Assembly (NCBI GenBank): GCA_039934475.1
Contig: JBDTMC010000435.1
Coordinates: forward strand, 1-6,694
DNA length: 6,694 bases
Source of the DNA: JBDTMC01 sp039934475
Lineage (GTDB): Bacteria > Acidobacteriota > Terriglobia > Bryobacterales > Bryobacteraceae
Direction: 5' to 3'
Part shown: positions 1 to 5,767 of the stretch, piece by piece
How positions within the stretch are numbered: the stretch's first letter is position 1
Layout: each line of letters opens with the position of its first letter
Position numbers and translations under genes: made by a program
Notes under the pieces: generated by a model
The model's database searches: none
What the model was told of the DNA's origin: nothing
Seen by the model: the letters and a program-made list of their open reading frames with translations, nothing else

Positions 1-172
1 CCTGGTCAGTCGCCACAGCCACGTGGGTAGCGCCTTCGCGGATCATGCCGAGGACGGAGGCAACCACTCCGCGCGCCGCGGCAACAGGCCGTCCCTGATC
101 GTCCGTGGCAGGCGGAAGGGCGTAGTAGTGGCGGAAGAGTTCGTATGTTCCGTCGATGAGGTGTACGTCCAA
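1..172 (-). CDS. 5'-3' exonuclease-like protein, N-terminal fragment (runs off left edge)
   Basis: About 57 residues are visible, beginning (L/M)DVHLIDGTYELFRHYYALPP and continuing through an Ala/Val-rich helix to VAVATDQ at the window edge. The opening 'hLIDGTYELFRhYYA' resembles the first strand and helix of PIN/FEN-type 5'-3' exonucleases (the family of the DNA polymerase I 5' nuclease domain), where the early Asp is a metal ligand; D7 here is the likely one. Members act on 5' flaps or RNA primers in DNA replication and repair. I chose a TTG start (170-172) because GGGGAG lies 6 bases upstream and the frame has no nearby ATG: the first in-frame Met is about 43 residues into the protein. 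The rest of the gene, including most acidic active-site residues, lies outside, so activity cannot be judged. It is transcribed divergently from the HEAT-repeat gene, with 32 bases between start codons. Confidence 0.75.
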   Translation of the reverse strand, partial: MDVHLIDGTYELFRHYYALPPATDDQGRPVAAARGVVASVLGMIREGATHVAVATDQ

Positions 173-178
173 AAGAGT

Positions 179-184
179 CTCCCC
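179..184 (-). promoter_or_regulatory. Ribosome binding site for the TTG-started exonuclease-like gene
   Basis: On the minus strand GGGGAG stands 6 bases before TTG (170-172). It decides the start, because no in-frame ATG is nearby and the conserved 'VHLIDGTYELFR' block begins three codons later. Confidence 0.55.
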
Positions 185-204
185 ACTTAGATTACCCTGA
201 AGCA

Positions 205-765
205 ATGGCAATGACCGAGGAGATCCGCGCTGCTCTCACTGACATCCGATCGCAAGACAGCGGCGCGCAAAACAAGGCGTACACGAACTTGATGGCGCTG
301 ACAGGCCAAGATGTGGATTGGGCTTACGAGGCGTGGGGTGAATTGTTCGAAGGACTGCGGCATAAGGACAATCATGTGCGGGCGATCTGCGCGCAGGTTC
401 TCTGCAATCTGGCCAAGAGCGACCCCGAGAAGAGAATGCTGCGCGACCTGGATGCGCTGATTGCAGTGACGAAGGACGACCGATTCGTGACCGCGCGGCA
501 CTGCCTGCAATCGTTGTGGAAGGTGGGCGTAGTTGGGCCGGAGCAGCGGAAGAAGCTGGTGGACGGGTTGGCGGGGCGCTTCCGCGAGTGCGTTTCCGAG
601 AAGAACGGGACGCTGATCCGTTTCGATATCGCTCAGGGGTTGCGGCGGCTCTATGACCTAGTGAAGGACGAGCAGGTGAGGCGCACGGCCTTGGAGTTGA
701 TTGAGACGGAGCCGGATCTGAAGTACCGCAAGAAGTACGCGGGCGTGTGGAAGATCAAGAACTAA
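205..765 (+). CDS. HEAT/ARM-repeat protein, cytoplasmic, function unknown
   Basis: A 186-residue, all-helical, soluble protein with no signal peptide or membrane segment. Repeating helix pairs are visible: about 44-70 (WGELFEGLRHKDNHVRAICA, then QVLCNLAKSD), 78-107 (a helix, then DRFVTARHCLQSLWKVG), 115-153 (KKLVDGLAGRF, then IRFDIAQGLRRLYDLV) and 155-167 (DEQVRRTALELIE). The D-x-x-V-R/T-A pattern at the start of the second helices is typical of HEAT repeats. Such repeats form a curved scaffold that binds protein or nucleic acid, and the basic C-terminus (KYRKKYAGVWKIKN) would suit a nucleic-acid or acidic partner; that part is inference. The start may be ATG 205 or ATG 211 (MAMTEE), since neither has a strong Shine-Dalgarno sequence. 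It is divergent from the exonuclease-like gene and convergent with the next gene, so probably monocistronic. I recognise the general family but no assigned function. Confidence 0.85.
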   Translation: MAMTEEIRAALTDIRSQDSGAQNKAYTNLMALTGQDVDWAYEAWGELFEGLRHKDNHVRAICAQVLCNLAKSDPEKRMLRDLDALIAVTKDDRFVTARHCLQSLWKVGVVGPEQRKKLVDGLAGRFRECVSEKNGTLIRFDIAQGLRRLYDLVKDEQVRRTALELIETEPDLKYRKKYAGVWKIKN

Positions 766-810
766 CGGGCACGCCGCGTCCTTGTCCGGATTGGAGCGCT
801 TGCGTCATGG

Positions 811-2136
811 CTAGTGGGACGGCTTCAACCGGAAGCGAAGGAACACGTTGACACCCACAGGTGTGTTCCCGTAGTAAGGCTTCAGGGCGGCTTCGATGGC
901 GTAGGCGGAAACGTTGAAGCCGATGCCGGTCTGGAGGTTACGCACAAGATCAATGTCGCGTGTATAGCCGACCGTAAAGGCCGACACATCGAATGCGGTT
1001 TTGCCGGTGTGCTCTTCGAGTTGTTGGGCGATATCGTGGTTGTTTTCGAAGAGTTCGTCGCGCTGCGACCATTCGAAGCGCGCGGTGACGAAGTTCCTGC
1101 GGCTGACAGGCACAACGGTCTCCGCCGTTAGCGCATTCACTGAGCGATTCTCCACCGATTTGTAGTTACGGCCCCAGATGAGGCTGGACGCCCAGTAGTT
1201 TCCCTGCGGACGCGGGACGATGTGGTGCACCGAGGCCGTCACCCGATCCACGTCATCGGGATGAGACTCCTCCGGATTCTTCAAACGGCCGCCGGAGACT
1301 TGAGCCATCCATGTTTTGCTGGGGAAAATCGACAAGCGGCTGGACCAGGAGTTCATGGCGCCCATGTCGATGTTCCAACGGTTTTCATTTGGCTCGCGGC
1401 CGTGGAAGCCAGAGGCTTCGATGCGAACCTTGTCCCAGGAGACGCCAGCCGTGAGGACGTTGTTCGCAATATGCGTGGAGTCCTGCCAGTGATGGGCGAG
1501 GGTTGCTTGCGGGATCTCCATGGCGCTAGCGCGGTGAGGGTAGGCGACGGGACCAAGAGCCGGGTCGCCGACAGGCGCGTAATAGACGTTCAGCATGCCT
1601 CGCTCGCTTAAGGGACGGGCGTACTGAATCGACAACTCCATTACGAGGTCGTGAGGATGTTGTCCGTCAACGATGGGTTTACCGAAGGCGTTCTCGCCGG
1701 TCTGGAAGAGGAGTGGATAGCGGCGGTCAGTGACGGTAGCGGGATCGAGGCTGACCATGGAGCGAAGCATGATGCTGCCGCGCCCCACTTGGTGCACTGC
1801 GCCGAGCATGCCCCAGTTGGGTGAATACAACTTGTCACCGCCACGAGGTCCGCTCTGTTGCGTTTCCACGATGAACGCTTCGCCCATCCACATGAGGCGC
1901 CAGCTTCCCAGCTTGGTCATGATCATCGGCATGGGCCAGGCTTCGGCCTGTATGGCTGTGCCTGAACTCTGGTTCATGAGAAATTGAGCGGCACGGTTTA
2001 GCGAGTCATGATGCATGGCGCTGTGGTCCATGCCCGGCATTGCGCCCATGTCGTGCTGATGGGCGGGGGGCGCCTGTTGGCTGAGAGCGGCAGTGGCGAA
2101 AGACAGAGCGCACAGCATGGCGTAGAGAGAGTGCAT
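811..2136 (-). CDS. Secreted Met/His-rich protein, probable outer-membrane beta-barrel
   Basis: A 441-residue protein. Residues 1-19 form a signal peptide ending ALS, with cleavage likely before QQ; its n-region lacks Lys or Arg, which is unusual. Residues 26-43 are a metal-ligand-like stretch (HDMGAMPGMDHSAMHH) with four Met and five or more His. The body alternates short amphipathic strands and turns rich in Trp, Tyr and Gly, and ends in VNVFLRFRLKPSH, which looks like closing strands of an outer-membrane barrel. A striking internal block is DGQHPHDLVMEL (157-168), which I recall as a conserved signature of uncharacterised bacterial envelope proteins. The Met/His N-terminus resembles copper-binding segments of CopB- and CopA-type proteins, so a copper-related envelope role is possible, but the rest is not recognisably CopB and no copper transporter or regulator is in the window. 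No Shine-Dalgarno sequence is seen before the ATG. The small gene at 2206-2439 lies 69 bases upstream on the same strand. Confidence 0.85.
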   Translation of the reverse strand: MHSLYAMLCALSFATAALSQQAPPAHQHDMGAMPGMDHSAMHHDSLNRAAQFLMNQSSGTAIQAEAWPMPMIMTKLGSWRLMWMGEAFIVETQQSGPRGGDKLYSPNWGMLGAVHQVGRGSIMLRSMVSLDPATVTDRRYPLLFQTGENAFGKPIVDGQHPHDLVMELSIQYARPLSERGMLNVYYAPVGDPALGPVAYPHRASAMEIPQATLAHHWQDSTHIANNVLTAGVSWDKVRIEASGFHGREPNENRWNIDMGAMNSWSSRLSIFPSKTWMAQVSGGRLKNPEESHPDDVDRVTASVHHIVPRPQGNYWASSLIWGRNYKSVENRSVNALTAETVVPVSRRNFVTARFEWSQRDELFENNHDIAQQLEEHTGKTAFDVSAFTVGYTRDIDLVRNLQTGIGFNVSAYAIEAALKPYYGNTPVGVNVFLRFRLKPSH

Positions 2137-2184
2137 GGGAATGGTTTTTTGGTCGCCGCCGGATACTACTTAAAGGCATGATAG

Positions 2185-2199
2185 CGCCGCCGGGCGGCG
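2185..2199. other. GC-rich hairpin between two minus-strand genes
   Basis: CGCCGC, a 3-base loop CGG, then GCGGCG form a perfect 6-bp stem. It lies in the 69-base gap after the stop of the small gene and before the start of the Met/His-rich gene. On the minus strand it is followed by CTATCATGCC and not a T run, so it is a poor intrinsic terminator. It could slow read-through or be chance in GC-rich DNA. Confidence 0.3.
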
Positions 2200-2205
2200 T
2201 CGTGT

Positions 2206-2439
2206 TTAATACGCGCGGCGCATCAAGACGAACTCGAACTGAGAAGGATCGATGCCTCTTTGGAGGAGATGACGAACGCACTCGGCTGCGGTTGCGCCGA
2301 GGGCCTGGATTCTGCGCTGAGGCAAGGTGATGGGCGTGTAGATCTCAAGGGCGACCCACTGCCCGGCGACAGCGAGGTGCTCTTCAATCGACAAGTCCTC
2401 CGGGGCGCGCCCGATCACAGTGTCAGCCTGTAGTAGCAT
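2206..2439 (-). CDS. Small unrecognised protein, 77 residues
   Basis: I do not recognise this family. From ATG 2439 the product has 77 residues; a longer version from TTG 2481 would have 91 (adding MWHELHGQLLRSGR). I prefer ATG 2439 because AGGAAG lies just upstream, though the spacing is short (about 3 bases), whereas the TTG has no visible ribosome binding site. The protein is acidic-to-neutral and soluble, with no signal or membrane segment. It reads as a beta-rich centre (QWVALEIYTPITLPQRRI, about residues 28-45) followed by a helix (QALGATAAECVRHLLQRG) and a C-terminal strand (DPSQFEFVLMRRAY). Codon choice is GC-rich at third positions like its neighbours, and the sequence is not low-complexity, which supports a real gene. 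It is divergent from the YdcF-family gene and lies upstream of the Met/His-rich gene on the same strand, so it could be co-transcribed with that gene. Confidence 0.6.
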   Translation of the reverse strand: MLLQADTVIGRAPEDLSIEEHLAVAGQWVALEIYTPITLPQRRIQALGATAAECVRHLLQRGIDPSQFEFVLMRRAY

Positions 2440-2491
2440 TCTTCCTGATCGTAGCAGTTGCCCGTGTAGCTCATGCCACAATCGAAGTGCG

Positions 2492-3136
2492 ATGAGCCGC
2501 TTTGACGCAATACTGATTCCAGGCGGAGGGCTGCTTGCGGGCGGCGGACTGCCACCATGGACGGTGAGCCGTCTGGAACTGGCCTTAGCGCGATGGAGCG
2601 GCGAATTGCTGATCCCGCTGAGCGCCGCTACGACACACCGGCCGCTGCCGCTGGATGAGGATGGAAGGGCGATTTTCGAATCGCTTCAGGCGGCTCGCTA
2701 CCTGCGTGCTCACGGGGTTCCGGCAACGGGGATCGCGGTTGAGTGCACCTCTTACGACACGATCGGCAACGCCTGGTTCTCGCGCGTTCTGCACGCCGGT
2801 CCCCTGGGCTTGGCGCGCCTGCTTGTGGTGACTTCGGAATTTCATATGGCCCGCACCGAGGCGTGTTTTCGGTGGGTATACGGACTCAATCCCAGCCTGC
2901 CAGGGTACGAATTGACGTTTGAGGCATCCCCGAACACGGGTCTGGGCGCGGAAGCGCTGCAGGCGCGAATGCAACGCGAGGCGGCGAGTGCGGCCGTAGT
3001 GGAAACCCTGGCACGGCGCATAACTACGGTGGAGGGCTTCCATCGCTGGCTGCACACGGAACACCGCGCCTATTCCGTGGCGGGTTTGGACGAGGCGCCG
3101 GACCGCGTGGCCGGTGCGGTGCTCGACACCTACTAG
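2492..3136 (+). CDS. YdcF/SanA-family (DUF218) protein, cytoplasmic type
   Basis: A 214-residue protein with the DUF218 fold markers in order: a first strand with glycine loop (DAILIPGGG, 5-13); a second strand and polar loop (LLIPLSAATTH, 39-49); E84-C-T-S87-x-D89-T90-x-x-N93, matching the family pattern E-x-x-S-x-x-T-x-x-N; and VVTSEFHMAR (112-121), the family's second signature. These form the presumed ligand pocket. E. coli YdcF binds S-adenosylmethionine and SanA is linked to envelope integrity at high temperature, but the family's reaction is not settled. Unlike SanA there is no N-terminal membrane anchor, so this version should be cytosolic. I start at ATG 2492 because the conserved strand begins at residue 5; a longer frame from ATG 2420 adds a Ser/Cys-rich stretch that overlaps the divergent small gene. 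The SDR gene follows after 24 bases. Confidence 0.85.
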   Translation: MSRFDAILIPGGGLLAGGGLPPWTVSRLELALARWSGELLIPLSAATTHRPLPLDEDGRAIFESLQAARYLRAHGVPATGIAVECTSYDTIGNAWFSRVLHAGPLGLARLLVVTSEFHMARTEACFRWVYGLNPSLPGYELTFEASPNTGLGAEALQARMQREAASAAVVETLARRITTVEGFHRWLHTEHRAYSVAGLDEAPDRVAGAVLDTY

Positions 3137-3153
3137 GCCAATGCGGATAGAAT
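3123..3153 (+). promoter_or_regulatory. Possible promoter for the SDR gene, with leaderless geometry
   Basis: TCGACA (3123-3128, five of six bases of the -35 consensus) and TAGAAT (3148-3153, five of six of the -10 consensus) are 19 bases apart, which is longer than ideal. The -10-like box ends 7 bases before ATG 3161, so transcription would begin at or next to the start codon. The -35-like box lies inside the end of the YdcF-family gene. It could be chance. Confidence 0.25.
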
Positions 3154-3160
3154 CAACGGA

Positions 3161-3931
3161 ATGCCGCTGTCACTGGAAGGTAAGATCGCGCTGGTCACTG
3201 GGGCCAGCAAAGGGATTGGAAAAGGAATCGCGCTGGAGCTGGCGCGCCAGGGAGCTGATGTCGCGGTGAACTACCGCACCGACAAAGCAGGCGCCGAAGC
3301 GACGGCCGCCGAGATACAGATGCTGGGGCGCAAGGCCATCACCGTTCAGGCCGACGTGAGTTCCTCGGCGTCCGTGGATGCGATGTTCGGCGCGGTGCTC
3401 GGCCATTTTTCAAAGGTCGATATCCTGGTGAACAACGCCGGCCAGCAGACCTGGAAGCCGCTTCTGGACCTGACGGAGGAAGAGTGGGACGCGGTGATCG
3501 GGACGAATCTGAAGGGCTGCTTCCTATGCACACAGCGCGCTGGGCGGCGGATGAAGGACGCGGGCGGCGGCACCATCATCAATATCGGCTCCGGGTGCAA
3601 CAAGGTGCCTTTTCCGAATCTGGTGAACTATACGGCCAGTAAGGGGGGCATCGATATGTTCACCAAGGTGTCGGCGGTGGAGTTGGGAAAGTACGGCATC
3701 ACGGTGAATTGCGTGGCGCCGGGGGCGATTGAGATTGAGCGGACGAAGAACGAGGCGGGTGACTACGCCGGCACGTGGGCGAAGCTGACGCCGCTGCACC
3801 GCATCGGGCAGCCGGTGGATGTGGCCAAGGCGGTCGCCTTTTTCGCCGGGCCGGAGGCGCAGTTTGTCACTGGCCAGACGTTGTGGGTGGACGGCGGCTT
3901 GTTTACCATGCCGCAGTGGCCGTATGAATAG
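3161..3931 (+). CDS. Short-chain dehydrogenase/reductase (classical SDR, FabG/glucose-1-dehydrogenase-like)
   Basis: A 256-residue classical SDR, the usual length for the family. It has the full NAD(P)-binding and catalytic set: T13GASKGIG20 glycine-rich loop, D65 in the adenine-binding ADV motif, NNAG at 91-94, and the catalytic tetrad N116, S144, Y157 and K161 (Ser-Tyr spacing of 13, as in E. coli FabG). The PG motif (V-A-P-G-A-I) follows the active-site helix, and the C-terminus has the usual VTGQTLWVDGG segment (about 237-247). Arg39 after the second strand (VNYRTD) is compatible with NADP(H), but this is only a hint. It should reduce or oxidise a carbonyl/alcohol in the cytosol; the substrate cannot be told from sequence. 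Names such as 3-oxoacyl-ACP reductase or glucose 1-dehydrogenase are family labels here. It may be co-transcribed with the YdcF-family gene 24 bases upstream, and its stop is 3 bases from that of the convergent propeller gene. Confidence 0.93.
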   Translation: MPLSLEGKIALVTGASKGIGKGIALELARQGADVAVNYRTDKAGAEATAAEIQMLGRKAITVQADVSSSASVDAMFGAVLGHFSKVDILVNNAGQQTWKPLLDLTEEEWDAVIGTNLKGCFLCTQRAGRRMKDAGGGTIINIGSGCNKVPFPNLVNYTASKGGIDMFTKVSAVELGKYGITVNCVAPGAIEIERTKNEAGDYAGTWAKLTPLHRIGQPVDVAKAVAFFAGPEAQFVTGQTLWVDGGLFTMPQWPYE

Positions 3932-3934
3932 AAG

Positions 3935-5245
3935 CTAGTGTTGGCCCAAGAAATACGCACCGTATTTCCAAGTGCTAAACACTACGACTGATTTGCCATC
4001 GGCAGTCTGAACTGTGGGAAACTGGCCGGCCGTCTGATCGTTGAAAGTGTAAAGACTCTGCTTCCAAAGAACTTGTCGTGCGGCAAGATCGATAGCGACG
4101 ACGTAGGAAAAGGGGTTGTTTACCCCTGAGACGCCGAGCGTGAGAACCGGCTGGGTTGAAGTGCCGCTGATGGTGAGTGCGGAGGATGGCTGGTATAGCC
4201 AGCCGTCGCCAATGACGGAGTTCAGGTTGTAAGAATCCACTACAGCCCCGGTATCCAATCGCCGCCGCTGCACCTTGGGGTACTGGGCGCTGATGACCCA
4301 AATGCCTCCCCGTGGATCAGACGCTACAGACGCCGGAATTTTTGAACGTACGCTCTGTGCCCACAGCATTGTGGGATGATCGCCATCGTCGCGGAGAGCA
4401 AAGAGGCTAGGGGCCGTGAGTCCCCCCGGAATGAAACCTGCGCCATCGAAATAGATAGTGTTGCCGATACACGTAGGACTGGCGCCGCTGGGCGCTTTGA
4501 ATGACCAATACCAGGCAACCTTAATAGGTTGGAGTGGATCGGTTGAATCGATATCCAGGGCATACAATCTACCGTTGGTCGTATCTTGATGCAGTTGTGT
4601 TGAGACGAAGACCCGATTGTTGATCACGCAGGGCGTGTTGGCCGTCTCAAAGTAGTTGCTTGATCCGTCCATGTACAGATACAGGCTACTGAGTAAGGCG
4701 CCATTGGAGGGGTCGTGGATGGAGACCGGCCCGCCATGGGTAGCGAGGAAAATTGTTCCGGCGGCCGTTTGCACCGGACTGATTGGAATTCCCCCGGCGG
4801 TAGCCGTTTGCCACAGTACAGCCCCGTCAGGCCCAAATTCGATCAAGTGGGTATCGTCGGCGGCAATCACCTTTCCCTCAGCATCGATCATGGGGGCGGA
4901 GGTGTAGGCATTGCGGTTGAGCAAACTCCCCGAGGTCCAAAGGCGGCGGCCTGTGGCATCGTAGGCAATGACGCTATCACCGAATTTCGACTGGTAGGAG
5001 CAAGCCGCAGTGCTCCCATTGGAGACACATCCAAGGCCTTTGCCGGAGCCCGCGGAGAATATGTCGTGGGCGAGTATTGCCACGTCGTTCGCCAGCAGCG
5101 GGGGCATGGCTGAGCGATCGGACATCATGGAATCGCAGTGGGCCATGGCGCAGCCGGCGGCAGCAGGCCGGAATATGGTTTGGCTTTGAGCAACGGGCAA
5201 CAGAACAGCCAGCATGACGCCGGCTGCTAGTGAAATTGTGGTCAT
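3935..5245 (-). CDS. Secreted PQQ-like beta-propeller protein
   Basis: A 436-residue protein with a signal peptide (residues 1-21, hydrophobic LAAGVMLAVLLPVA then QSQ) and a predicted beta-propeller. Blade-like repeats of the form 'strand, D-x-x-G, strand with LW' are seen at about 92-105 (VIAYDATGRRLWTS), 134-147 (LIEFGPDGAVLWQT), 172-185 and 225-245 (LYALDIDSTDP, then AWYWSF), then LFALRDDGDHPTMLWAQ, and a last blade VVAIDLAARQVLWKQSLY. BamB and PQQ-dependent dehydrogenases share this repeat. I see no sign of quinone-binding or catalytic residues, so a binding or scaffold role outside the cytoplasm is more likely than an enzyme. C32, C37, C73 and C82 could form disulfides, and residues 31-47 (GCAMAHCDSMMSDRSAM) are rich in possible metal ligands. 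The start is fixed by an in-frame TGA three codons upstream; AGGAG is close, about 2 bases before the ATG. Sampled GC (47-52%) is below that of the SDR gene (about 62%). Confidence 0.85.
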   Translation of the reverse strand: MTTISLAAGVMLAVLLPVAQSQTIFRPAAAGCAMAHCDSMMSDRSAMPPLLANDVAILAHDIFSAGSGKGLGCVSNGSTAACSYQSKFGDSVIAYDATGRRLWTSGSLLNRNAYTSAPMIDAEGKVIAADDTHLIEFGPDGAVLWQTATAGGIPISPVQTAAGTIFLATHGGPVSIHDPSNGALLSSLYLYMDGSSNYFETANTPCVINNRVFVSTQLHQDTTNGRLYALDIDSTDPLQPIKVAWYWSFKAPSGASPTCIGNTIYFDGAGFIPGGLTAPSLFALRDDGDHPTMLWAQSVRSKIPASVASDPRGGIWVISAQYPKVQRRRLDTGAVVDSYNLNSVIGDGWLYQPSSALTISGTSTQPVLTLGVSGVNNPFSYVVAIDLAARQVLWKQSLYTFNDQTAGQFPTVQTADGKSVVVFSTWKYGAYFLGQH

Positions 5246-5319
5246 TGCTCCTCAGAGGGTGGGGGTTGCGGCAAACATGGCGCTAGACGCCCAGAGTGAA
5301 TCTTGAGACTAAAGTAGTT

Positions 5320-5325
5320 ATTGTA
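5320..5325 (-). promoter_or_regulatory. Possible -10 box for the propeller gene
   Basis: The minus strand reads TACAAT, five of six bases of the -10 consensus, in an AT-rich patch about 75 bases before the ATG. The -35 position 17 bases upstream reads TTCCCT, which is weak. The implied leader is roughly 65-70 bases. Confidence 0.3.
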
Positions 5326-5411
5326 TTGATAGTAAGCCCAGCAGGGAACACCTCCCAGTACTGAATCGAGAGGAAGAAGTCTAGTACTCGACGTCGGTTC
5401 GGCTGCTGTCA

Positions 5412-5430
5412 CACCCCGCTTTCCGGGGTG
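5412..5430. promoter_or_regulatory. Perfect hairpin at the ferredoxin promoter
   Basis: CACCCCG, a 5-base loop CTTTC, then CGGGGTG give a perfect 7-bp inverted repeat. No T run follows on either strand, so it is not a typical terminator. It covers the -35 position of the likely ferredoxin promoter, where a protein-binding operator would be expected. Confidence 0.4.
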
Positions 5431-5440
5431 AGGTACGGTG

Positions 5441-5449
5441 TGGTATAGA
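5441..5449 (+). promoter_or_regulatory. Possible extended -10 promoter for the ferredoxin gene
   Basis: TGG followed by TATAGA fits the extended -10 pattern TGn-TATAAT with four of six core bases plus the TG. The matching -35 position (5421-5426, TTCCGG) is poor and lies in the hairpin, so the promoter may depend on an activator or on the TG extension. The leader would be about 50 bases. Confidence 0.35.
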
Positions 5450-5493
5450 TGGTTGCTTAACCACAGTTTCTGGCAAACCAGACAGGAAAGAAA

Positions 5494-5498
5494 AGGAG
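5494..5498 (+). promoter_or_regulatory. Strong ribosome binding site for the ferredoxin gene
   Basis: AAAAGGAG ends 8 bases before ATG 5507. This fixes the start, against a longer open frame from ATG 5438 whose extra residues look nothing like a ferredoxin. Confidence 0.8.
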
Positions 5499-5506
5499 CA
5501 CCTGGA

Positions 5507-5767
5507 ATGGCATACGTGATCGCGGAACCTTGCATTGGCACGAAGGATACGGCCTGTGTGGACGCCTGCCCCGTGGATTGTATTCACCCCAAAAAAGACG
5601 AAGCAGCGTACGAGACGGAAGAACTGCTTTACATCGATCCAGTGGAGTGCATTGATTGTGGCGCCTGCGTGCCTGTATGCCCGGTGTCGGCGATTTTCGC
5701 GCTTGACGACCTGCCAGAGAAGTGGGCGAGCTTCACCGAACGGAACGCGAAGTACTACGGGCAGTAG
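5507..5767 (+). CDS. fdxA: Seven-iron ferredoxin ([3Fe-4S][4Fe-4S])
   Basis: An 86-residue soluble electron carrier. Cysteines are C9, C17, C21 and C25 in the first half and C48-x2-C51-x2-C54-x3-C58-P in the second. The C-x7-C-x3-C-P arrangement is that of Azotobacter FdI and Thermus-type 7Fe ferredoxins. By that comparison C9, C17 and C58 hold the [3Fe-4S] cluster, C21, C48, C51 and C54 hold the [4Fe-4S] cluster, and C25 is the extra free cysteine near the cluster. The opening MAYVIAEPCIGTKDTACVDA is very typical of the family. An 8Fe ferredoxin would have C-x2-C-x2-C in both halves, which is not seen. The C-terminal tail (about residues 66-86, ending NAKYYGQ) is shorter than in Azotobacter FdI. 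The start is set by a strong AGGAG. It is probably a single-gene transcript, and its redox partner is not visible. It converges on queD with 9 bases between stops. Confidence 0.95.
   Translation: MAYVIAEPCIGTKDTACVDACPVDCIHPKKDEAAYETEELLYIDPVECIDCGACVPVCPVSAIFALDDLPEKWASFTERNAKYYGQ

Larger units (their letters stand above)
5246..5506. other. Divergent intergenic region between propeller and ferredoxin genes
   Basis: No convincing gene lies in these 261 bases. The part near 5305-5335 is AT-richer than its surroundings and carries the better promoter-like sequences. It also holds two AGTACT palindromes (5357-5362 and 5383-5388, 26 bases apart), a TCGAG/CTCGA inverted pair (5366-5370 and 5387-5391), and a perfect hairpin at 5412-5430. 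Confidence 0.6.

Noticed and set aside
814..1611. Plus-strand open frames of 105 and 129 residues opposite the Met/His-rich gene
   Set aside because: They are antisense to a well-supported secreted protein, lack family features, and are expected by chance in GC-rich coding DNA.
2185..2199. Intrinsic terminator after the small gene
   Set aside because: The stem is perfect but no T run follows it on the minus strand, so it is listed only as a hairpin.
2420..2491. Longer N-terminus for the YdcF-family protein from ATG 2420
   Set aside because: The extra 24 residues are Ser/Cys-rich, unlike the family, and overlap the divergent small gene. The conserved first strand begins just after ATG 2492.
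2585..3064. 159-residue minus-strand frame opposite the YdcF-family gene
   Set aside because: Arg/Gln-rich shadow of a gene whose motifs are clear on the plus strand.
4715..5113. 132-residue plus-strand frame opposite the propeller gene
   Set aside because: Gly/Arg-rich shadow with no recognisable motif; the minus frame has a signal peptide and blade repeats.
5438..5506. Longer ferredoxin starting at ATG 5438
   Set aside because: The added residues do not resemble any ferredoxin, the promoter-like -10 lies inside them, and a strong ribosome binding site precedes ATG 5507.
5242..5541. 99-residue minus-strand frame covering the ferredoxin upstream region
   Set aside because: It covers the promoter region and the start of the ferredoxin gene, has no family features, and ends at the propeller gene start.
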